From UBA1557 sp041675185 (lineage in GTDB: Bacteria; Patescibacteriota; Patescibacteriia; Magasanikbacterales; UBA922): a stretch of DNA of 34,456 nucleotides. Below the pieces are notes generated by a model, which did no database searches, had not been told where the DNA came from, and saw only the letters and a program-made list of their open reading frames with translations. The stretch's first letter is position 1, and each line of letters begins with the position of its first letter. The position numbers and the translations under genes were made by a program. Location: contig JBAYUH010000010.1 of NCBI GenBank assembly GCA_041675185.1, positions 1-34,456 of the forward strand. The letters run 5' to 3'. This document shows positions 30,004-34,456 of the stretch, piece after piece.

Positions 30004-32064
30004 ATGATCAATTTTTCCGAAGAATTAAATCAAGAACAATTGGAAGTAATCCACAATGGCGATGGGCCTTGTTTGGTTTTGGCTGGTGCTGGTAGTGGTA
30101 AGACTAGGACTATCACTTATCGTGTGGCTTATTTGCTTGAACACAATGTAGAACCTGAAAATATTTTATTACTCACTTTTACCAACAAAGCTGCCAAAGA
30201 AATGACTGATAGAGTAAACCAATTGACTAGTGGAAAAATAAAAATGCCATGGTCAGGAACATTTCATCGTATTGCTTACAAAATATTGCGTCGTTATGCA
30301 CCTTTGCTTGGTTACAAAAATAATTTTAGTATTCTTGATTCAGAAGATTCTCGTGATGTACTTAAACTTTGTATCAAACAAGAAGGAGTTGATAGGAAAG
30401 AACGTCGTTTTCCTTCGCCAAATGTTATTCAGTCTATCATTAGTTATTCACGCAATGCTAGCTGTAATATCAAAGATGTGTTGGAACAAAAATATCCAAA
30501 TTGGGTTGATTTGGAAGAAGTTTTGTCACGTATTTCATCGGAATATGCCAAGCGAAAACTATATGCCAATGTCATGGACTTCGATGATTTGCTTGTAAAT
30601 TTATTTTTGCTGTTGTACAAAAATGAACATTTACGCAAAAAATATTCTGAAAAATTCCATTACGTCCTTGTTGATGAGTATCAAGATACCAACAAAATTC
30701 AAGCTTCAGTAATTGAGCTTTTTGCCAGTCATTACAAAAATATTTTGGTAGTAGGGGACGATGCTCAGAGTATTTATTCTTTTCGTGCAGCTGACATCCA
30801 AAACATTTTGGATTTTGAGAAACATTATCCAAATGCCAAAATTTTCAAACTAGAAACAAATTATCGTTCAACTCCAGAAATTCTTAGTGTTGCCAATGTG
30901 GTCATTGCCAACAACAAAAATCAGTATAAAAAAGAATTGCGTAGTGTGGTAGCTACTTTTGCCAAACCAGAAGTGCATGCTTTTAGTGAGAGTAGTGAAG
31001 AAGCTGAATTTATTGCAGGGAGGATTTTGGAACTTCGTGATGAGGGAATAGAGTTGAATAAAATTGCAGTCTTGTTTCGTGCAGCCTTTCATTCGCAAGC
31101 TTTGGAAATGGAATTGACCAAACGTGATATACCTTATGATTATCGTGGTGGAACAAGATTTTTTGAGCGTGCTCATGTCAAAGATGTTTTGGCTTACTTA
31201 AGAATTATCAATAACAAAAATGATAGTGTGGCTTGGAGTAGAGTACTCAATATGCAAGTTGGGATTGGTCCAGCTAGCGCTGAAAAAATTTATAATCAAA
31301 TTTCAGTAGCACAAGAAAGTTTAGTTGATTTTTTACCAAATTTATCAGACTCACTTTCGGCTCGTGGCAAAATTGGTTGGTCAGATTTTATAAGTGTTTT
31401 CAATTCTATGCAAAGATCTGGAAAGAAGTTTCCGAGTGATTTGATTCATGGAATTTTGAAATCAAAATATTTGGAATATCTTGAAAGTGAATATCCAGAT
31501 TATCGTGAACGTTTGCAAGATTTGGAACAATTGGCTGTGTTTGCTGAACGTTATTTGACTTTAGGAGAATCTCAAGCTTTGGATAGATTTTTGGGTGAAG
31601 CTAGCTTGCAAGAAAATTATAATAATAATCAAACTGAAAAAAAACACAAAGAAAAAGAAGATGAGAAAATTATCTTGTCTACAGTCCACCAAGCCAAAGG
31701 TCTTGAATGGGATGCTGTCTTTATTCTAAATGTTTCTGCAGGTCAATTTCCCAATGATAGATCTACTGGTAGTGACAAAGAATTGGAAGAAGAAAGAAGA
31801 CTTTTTTATGTAGCTATTACGCGAGCCAGAAAATATTTGTATATTACTTATCCTTTGGTTAGTAGTGCTTATAGTTTGCTCCAAGGTCCTAGTATTTTTC
31901 TGGAAGAAATTGATAGAGATTTGTTGGATATGAATTTGGTTGACAATAATAGTGGTAGTGCTTTTTTTGATCCTTCAGATGATGAAGATGATGTTACTTA
32001 TGAAGCACTTGATGAAGACAAACCAGCGGTGAGGAGTTTTTTGAAGAGTCTTGATGAATTGTAA
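30004..32064 (+). CDS. UvrD/PcrA-type ATP-dependent DNA helicase
   Basis: 686 residues, superfamily 1A. Motifs in order: the Q-motif region LNQEQLEVIHNGDGPCLVLAG, Walker A GAGSGKT (28-34), Ia LLLTFTNKAAKEM, II VLVDEYQDTN, III VVGDDAQSIYSFRAA, IV KLETNYRS, V STVHQAKGLEWDAVF and VI LEEERRLFYVAITRARKYLYI. It unwinds DNA 3' to 5' in excision and mismatch repair and removes RecA or polymerase from DNA. It is a little shorter than E. coli UvrD; the acidic C-terminal tail (FFDPSDDEDDVTYEAL) may take the place of the polymerase-binding Tudor domain. Its start lies one base after the preceding stop. A bidirectional terminator follows. Confidence 0.96.
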   Translation: MINFSEELNQEQLEVIHNGDGPCLVLAGAGSGKTRTITYRVAYLLEHNVEPENILLLTFTNKAAKEMTDRVNQLTSGKIKMPWSGTFHRIAYKILRRYAPLLGYKNNFSILDSEDSRDVLKLCIKQEGVDRKERRFPSPNVIQSIISYSRNASCNIKDVLEQKYPNWVDLEEVLSRISSEYAKRKLYANVMDFDDLLVNLFLLLYKNEHLRKKYSEKFHYVLVDEYQDTNKIQASVIELFASHYKNILVVGDDAQSIYSFRAADIQNILDFEKHYPNAKIFKLETNYRSTPEILSVANVVIANNKNQYKKELRSVVATFAKPEVHAFSESSEEAEFIAGRILELRDEGIELNKIAVLFRAAFHSQALEMELTKRDIPYDYRGGTRFFERAHVKDVLAYLRIINNKNDSVAWSRVLNMQVGIGPASAEKIYNQISVAQESLVDFLPNLSDSLSARGKIGWSDFISVFNSMQRSGKKFPSDLIHGILKSKYLEYLESEYPDYRERLQDLEQLAVFAERYLTLGESQALDRFLGEASLQENYNNNQTEKKHKEKEDEKIILSTVHQAKGLEWDAVFILNVSAGQFPNDRSTGSDKELEEERRLFYVAITRARKYLYITYPLVSSAYSLLQGPSIFLEEIDRDLLDMNLVDNNSGSAFFDPSDDEDDVTYEALDEDKPAVRSFLKSLDEL

Positions 32065-32086
32065 TTTTAAATTGTTTTTGTAAAAT

Positions 32087-32116
32087 AAAAATGTCCAATA
32101 TTATATGGACATTTTT
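32087..32116. terminator. Bidirectional terminator between the helicase and ndk
   Basis: AAAAATGTCCA (32087-32097) pairs with TGGACATTTTT (32106-32116). T-runs lie at both ends, serving the convergent helicase and ndk genes. Confidence 0.9.
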
Positions 32117-32136
32117 GATTCTATAAAACAATGAAT

Positions 32137-32622
32137 TTATTTTGTACGTTCTTCTTCAGCATAGACATGCTCGTAATCAGTCTTGTCATATTCATGAATA
32201 TCATCTGCATCAAAAAATCTTACAACTTCTTTTTGAGCATTTTCAATTGAGTCAGAAGCATGGATTACATTGCAAGCAACACTCATAGCATAATCACCAC
32301 GGATAGAACCAGCTTCAGCTTCACGAGCTTTGGTAATACCAGTAATAAGTCGAACAGTATTTACAACATCCAATCCTTCCCAACATTGGACAACAGCTGG
32401 AGAACTCATCATAAATTTTTCAACAGCTGGATAAAATGGTTTGTTAGCAATATGAGCATAGTGTTCACGAAGAGTTTCTGATTTTAGATAAACCATTTTT
32501 ACTCCGACTAGTTTCAAACCTTTTTGTTCAAAACGAGAAGTGATTTGACCAAAAAGACCACGCTGTATGGCATCTGGTTTGATTATCACTAGGGTTTTTT
32601 CTTTGACGCCAAATGATTCCAT
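32137..32622 (-). CDS. ndk: Nucleoside diphosphate kinase
   Basis: 161 residues. KTLVIIKPDAIQRGLFGQI opens the ferredoxin-like fold. The phospho-accepting His is H121 in ACNVIHASDS, with RLITGITKAREAEAGSIRGDYA before it. It moves the gamma phosphate between nucleoside triphosphates, balancing (d)NTP pools. It is about 15-20 residues longer than common NDKs because of a C-terminal acidic extension (YDKTDYEHVYAEEERTK). In reduced genomes that lack nucleotide synthesis, this enzyme is a key salvage step. It has its own promoter on the minus strand (32693-32665) and shares a terminator with the helicase gene. No Shine-Dalgarno (AAAAAATATG). Confidence 0.97.
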   Translation of the reverse strand: MESFGVKEKTLVIIKPDAIQRGLFGQITSRFEQKGLKLVGVKMVYLKSETLREHYAHIANKPFYPAVEKFMMSSPAVVQCWEGLDVVNTVRLITGITKAREAEAGSIRGDYAMSVACNVIHASDSIENAQKEVVRFFDADDIHEYDKTDYEHVYAEEERTK

Positions 32623-32664
32623 ATTTTTTAATTAAAATAAATTAAGGTTGATTTTGTTGGTGAC

Positions 32665-32693
32665 AATATATCCTTTTTTTACGGAAAAGTCAA
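32665..32693 (-). promoter_or_regulatory. Sigma70-type promoter of ndk
   Basis: On the minus strand, TTGACT (32693-32688), a 17-base spacer and TATATT (32670-32665), 42 bases before the ndk ATG. Its presence inside the 63-residue minus frame at 32632-32823 argues that the frame is not a gene. Confidence 0.8.
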
Positions 32694-32963
32694 GATTGCT
32701 ATTGATAAAAGCTTGAAAAGATAAAAAAGTTTTGTTTTCAGATTGCCTTTCAAGCCTTTCTGGCATTTTCGGCATTTCAAGCCTTTTTACACTTATCCCC
32801 AATATTTCTTGACCATATTTCAAAGTCTTGGTAATGTAAATAATGTGCTATCCGCAATAAAATATGAACAAAAATTTTTCAGCGACAACTTACTATACAT
32901 GCAAGAATATTAATAAGAATTGGAATCTCTTTTCTTTTATTATTGTCAATATGTATCCAAAAA

Positions 32964-33026
32964 CGGAGTTGTTTGTTTGAAAAAATAGTGTACAAAAATA
33001 TTTCAAATAAATCAAAACAAACTCCG
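32964..33026 (+). promoter_or_regulatory. Candidate antiterminator stem
   Basis: CGGAGTT (32964-32970) pairs with AACTCCG (33020-33026), and inside it TTTGAAA (32976-32982) pairs with TTTCAAA (33001-33007). Its right arm is shared with the terminator-like hairpin that follows, so only one can form at a time. Confidence 0.4.
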
Positions 33027-33047
33027 CTCCCAAAGCTGAGTTTTTTT
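33019..33047 (+). terminator. Terminator-like hairpin upstream of the zinc-finger gene
   Basis: AAACTC (33019-33024) pairs with GAGTTT (33038-33043), with a possible inner GCT/AGC stem, and the T-run covers 33041-33047. It stands 69 bases before the ATG at 33116. Confidence 0.5.
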
Positions 33048-33115
33048 ATAAATTTGTCTGTCTTTGAAAGTTAAAAAATATTTTGATTTTCAAGGCCATG
33101 CAAAGGAGGAACATC

Positions 33116-33334
33116 ATGGCGCAAAAGTGGTCTTGTCCGATGTGCGGACAGGATAATAAGAACAAAAGAACAATTTGTTACAATTGTCAGACATCGCGTT
33201 TCGAACTAGTTTTGGATCGGACCCCGCCCGACCCAGACGGTCTCGAAATTGCGAGAGCTGTTGCGGCGGCATTTATCACGCGTAAGTCGAAACGACCAAG
33301 TCCGGTCGCGATTTCAGTATCTGGAGGCGTTTAA
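33116..33334 (+). CDS. Small RanBP2-type zinc-finger protein (SD-led small gene)
   Basis: 72 residues from ATG 33116, which lies six bases after a perfect AGGAGG (33104-33109); the frame is open upstream, but the ribosome site fixes the start. Residues 5-24 read W-S-C-PM-C-GQD-N-KNKRTI-C-YN-C, an exact match to the RanBP2 zinc-finger pattern W-x-C-x(2-4)-C-x3-N-x6-C-x2-C (W5, C7, C10, N14, C21, C24). In eukaryotic members this fold binds single-stranded RNA or ubiquitin. The rest is Pro/Asp-rich (RTPPDPDG) followed by an Ala-rich helix and a basic stretch (FITRKSKRPSP). Codons are markedly GC-rich (GCG, CGG, CCG, GTC). Its leader may be attenuated, and a 17-bp hairpin follows the stop. RNA binding is a prediction only. 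Confidence 0.82.
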   Translation: MAQKWSCPMCGQDNKNKRTICYNCQTSRFELVLDRTPPDPDGLEIARAVAAAFITRKSKRPSPVAISVSGGV

Positions 33335-33361
33335 TTACGTCTCTGGATCTATTTCTTGGTA

Positions 33362-33401
33362 GGTGGATGTATGTGAGATGAAATTCTCATGTATGTCCAC
33401 C
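33362..33401 (+). terminator. 17-bp RNA hairpin after the zinc-finger gene
   Basis: Positions 33362-33378 pair with 33385-33401 over 17 bases, loop TGAAAT. Several pairs are G-U or U-G, so the stem is stable as plus-strand RNA. No T-run follows, so it is a 3' stabiliser or atypical terminator. Confidence 0.6.
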
Positions 33402-33492
33402 GCCTCTTGTACACTATTATTATCAATATTAAAAAATATGATAAATAAAAACATCAAACAAAATAATTATTTTTATTTTTGGTTCTACCTTC

Positions 33493-33551
33493 TTGACTGA
33501 GTGAATATTTTGTTGTAGTATAAAAATATTCCCTCAGATTTGAGGGTTTTT
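33493..33551 (+). promoter_or_regulatory. Promoter with 5' leader hairpin for the 33641 gene
   Basis: TTGACT (33493-33498), a 17-base spacer and TAGTAT (33516-33521). Ten bases later CCCTCA-GATT-TGAGGG-TTTTT (33531-33551), a terminator-like hairpin, opens the leader. Confidence 0.65.
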
Positions 33552-33640
33552 GTTTTTCTGGAATTGTTTATTTTTCTAAATAATTCTAGGAATGCAAGTT
33601 CCTTAACTCTTTCAAACACTTATCTTTATTTACGAAGTTC

Positions 33641-33916
33641 GTGAGTGAGGATAGTATATTTGGCAATGTGAGGTCTAAAGTGAAACTAGCTTATGCTCGC
33701 TATTTTTATCTCAAGTATTCTTTTTCTCTAGCACAAACCATTGAAGATCTCTCAATTAGGGAGAAATATTTTTCACAGGTTCATGCAAATCAGCTTGAGT
33801 TTTTGATGAATATTTTCTTTCAAGTCACTGATTTTTTCGAAGAGATTGAAGCTTTGCGTTTACAAGTCAAAGCACTCAAAAGACTTCGTAGTTTTGAGAA
33901 ACAGAAGTATATCTAG
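33641..33916 (+). CDS. Small helical protein, unknown function (GTG start)
   Basis: 91 residues if begun at GTG 33641, the most upstream sensible start. There is no ATG in the first third, and no clear ribosome site precedes this GTG; another in-frame GTG exists at 33668. The protein is all-helical: SKVKLAYARYFYLKYSFSLAQTIEDLSIREKYF, then a leucine/phenylalanine heptad-like segment (QLEFLMNIFFQVTDFFEEIEALRLQVKALKRLRSFEK), a plausible coiled coil. No family recognised. It is preceded by a promoter with a leader hairpin and followed by two overlapping hairpins and a T-run, so transcription signals support it better than translation signals do. Confidence 0.5.
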   Translation: MSEDSIFGNVRSKVKLAYARYFYLKYSFSLAQTIEDLSIREKYFSQVHANQLEFLMNIFFQVTDFFEEIEALRLQVKALKRLRSFEKQKYI

Positions 33917-33929
33917 CACTTTGCAAAAA

Positions 33930-34004
33930 GCGGGTCGCAGATTTTCATTTCCATTGCCACCCGCCTATTGGTAAATATATTATTTGCTAGTAGGCGAGTT
34001 TTTT
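33930..34004 (+). terminator. Terminator with a competing upstream stem
   Basis: CGCCTATTGG (33962-33971) pairs with CTAGTAGGCG (33987-33996), followed by AG and T6. GCGGGT (33930-33935) can instead pair with ACCCGC (33959-33964), which overlaps the terminator's left arm. It ends the 33641 transcript or controls read-through into 34043. Confidence 0.65.
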
Positions 34005-34042
34005 GTTACACTGTATTTACGTTATTATTTAATATATATAAT

Positions 34043-34240
34043 ATGTCATCACGTCATCCTTCTGAACAAAAACCAATTCATGTTCATGTACCTAATCCAT
34101 TTTCTCCAGATGAAAGATTTCCAGGTCAAGGACAACCAGATAATTTAGAAAAAAAAGAACCAGAAAGGGTAATAATAATAAATCCATACGAAAGTGATGA
34201 AGAAAATGATAATAAAGATGGTAAAAGTATACACAATTGA
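34043..34240 (+). CDS. Small polar protein, unknown function
   Basis: 65 residues from ATG 34043; the longer frame to 33968 would run through the terminator hairpin. The protein is disordered in appearance: MSSRHPSEQKPIHVHVPNPF, then SPDERFPGQGQPDN, KKEPERVIIINPYESDEEND and a polar tail. It is rich in Pro, Glu, Asp and Asn, with no helix-forming or membrane segment and no cysteine. HVHVPNP and RVIIINPY are two similar short hydrophobic blocks, each followed by an acidic stretch, suggesting an internal duplication. The start lies in TATAATATG without a Shine-Dalgarno. The final codons overlap the -35 box of the downstream RNA promoter. No family recognised; existence moderately likely. Confidence 0.5.
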   Translation: MSSRHPSEQKPIHVHVPNPFSPDERFPGQGQPDNLEKKEPERVIIINPYESDEENDNKDGKSIHN

Positions 34241-34265
34241 CATATTTATTTTTCAATTATATAAT
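34237..34265 (+). promoter_or_regulatory. Perfect consensus sigma70 promoter of the putative 6S-like RNA
   Basis: TTGACA (34237-34242), a 17-base spacer and TATAAT (34260-34265): both hexamers are exact. No ORF follows. Confidence 0.9.
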
Positions 34266-34271
34266 AAGAGT

Positions 34272-34445
34272 GATCCTAAACTTCAGCAGTACAATACTAT
34301 TCTACAAAGATACTGCAATGGGAAGCCTATATCGGTTTGGTCCGTGGACTAAACTTGCGGCCACCCACCTATTATATTTAGGGGTAGTATTCTAGTACTC
34401 TGTCTAGGGTCAATAAAAGAACTCTTTATTTTCAAGAGTTTTTTT
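34272..34445 (+). ncRNA. Putative 6S-like regulatory RNA
   Basis: About 174 bases between a perfect promoter and a terminator, with no ORF. It folds as one long rod. Closing stem 34272-34278/34405-34411, then CAG/CTG (34284-34286/34400-34402), GTAC/GTAC (34289-34292/34395-34398) and AATACTA/TAGTATT (34293-34299/34385-34391). A large central, poorly paired bubble follows (34300-34319 against 34367-34384), then a terminal stem GGG..GCC/GGC..CCC (34320-34327/34359-34366) capped by TTTGGTC/GACTAAA (34336-34342/34347-34353). Length, rod shape and central bubble are the marks of 6S RNA, which imitates an open promoter and binds sigma70 RNA polymerase. I cannot confirm conserved 6S bases by eye; another structured RNA remains possible. 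Confidence 0.6.
34420..34445 (+). terminator. Terminator of the putative 6S-like RNA
   Basis: AACTCTT (34420-34426) pairs with AAGAGTT (34434-34440), loop TATTTTC, with a seven-T run (34439-34445). Confidence 0.9.
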
Positions 34446-34456
34446 GTTGTCAAAAA

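Larger units (their letters stand above)
32694..33115. other. Gene-free region with repeats and competing hairpins
   Basis: No credible ORF. TTTCAAGCCTTT is repeated directly (32749-32760 and 32776-32787) around a CTGGCATTTTCGGCAT segment. A long imperfect palindrome spans 32964-33026 and overlaps a terminator-like hairpin at 33019-33047. The AGGAGG ribosome site of the next gene is at 33104-33109. Confidence 0.6.
33335..33640. other. Gene-free region with hairpin, promoter and leader hairpin
   Basis: It holds a 17-bp hairpin (33362-33401), then AT-rich spacer, a promoter (33493-33521), a leader hairpin (33531-33551) and an imperfect AT palindrome near 33560-33585. No ORF seen. Confidence 0.6.

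Noticed and set aside
32632..32823. Minus-strand 63-codon frame upstream of ndk
   Set aside because: It contains the ndk promoter (TTGACT-N17-TATATT) and a direct repeat, and has no ribosome site or recognisable protein.

Overview
The window is an AT-rich, gene-dense bacterial chromosome segment read with the standard bacterial code. Compact genes, single-domain versions of usually larger proteins (a ClpA/C-type ATPase with only its first AAA+ module, a YidC without the large periplasmic domain, a release factor 2 without the recoding stop), many surface-glycan and membrane genes and AT-rich palindromic spacers suggest a Candidate Phyla Radiation (Patescibacteria) organism. That placement is an inference; the window has no 16S rRNA, and I saw no rRNA or tRNA gene.

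Layout. 1-1933: a phospholipase D-like/SNF2 helicase (cut by the left edge) facing away from a tyrosine recombinase, an accessory-looking corner. 2848-5050: a frame-broken membrane protein, a BaiN/HI0933-type flavoprotein and an FKBP isomerase. 5128-9709: an unusual small gene on the minus strand, then a DnaQ/ExoX-like exonuclease, an ASCH protein, a small membrane protein, a methyltransferase, a YraN-type nuclease and a GT-C-like membrane protein. 9815-14109: a surface CARDB protein with a Tyr/Gly tail, a membrane-anchored AAA+ ATPase, nusA and yidC. 14293-16639: a nucleotidyltransferase-like protein and an O-antigen ligase. 16697-19253: an unannotated multi-hairpin RNA region, then a CIRCE-controlled groES-groEL. 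19483-24773: prfB, PAP2 phosphatase, mannose-1-phosphate guanylyltransferase, mltG and malic enzyme. 24828-28982: a small charged protein, a YgjP-type metalloprotein, queA, rlmH and tgt, so both queuosine enzymes lie close together. 29178-32622: an unrecognised ORF directly upstream of a UvrD/PcrA helicase, then ndk. 32964-34456: leader-like hairpins, a 72-residue RanBP2-type zinc-finger protein, two further small ORFs and a probable 6S-like RNA with a perfect promoter and terminator.

The most interesting signal is that two expression styles coexist. Nearly all housekeeping genes begin in an AT-rich context (typically AAAATATG) without a Shine-Dalgarno sequence. Dispersed among them are small, GC-richer, unrecognised genes (5128-5589 minus, 24828-25046 plus, 26936-27094 minus, 33116-33334 plus) with Shine-Dalgarno sequences. 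Most also have a TTGACA-like promoter with a 17-base spacer, a hairpin early in the leader and a hairpin terminator soon after the stop. Each looks like a self-contained cassette. Two putative RNA genes (16697-17087 and 34237-34445) use the same strong promoter type.

All coordinates and motifs were read by eye. Family names rest on recognised motifs, not on searches.
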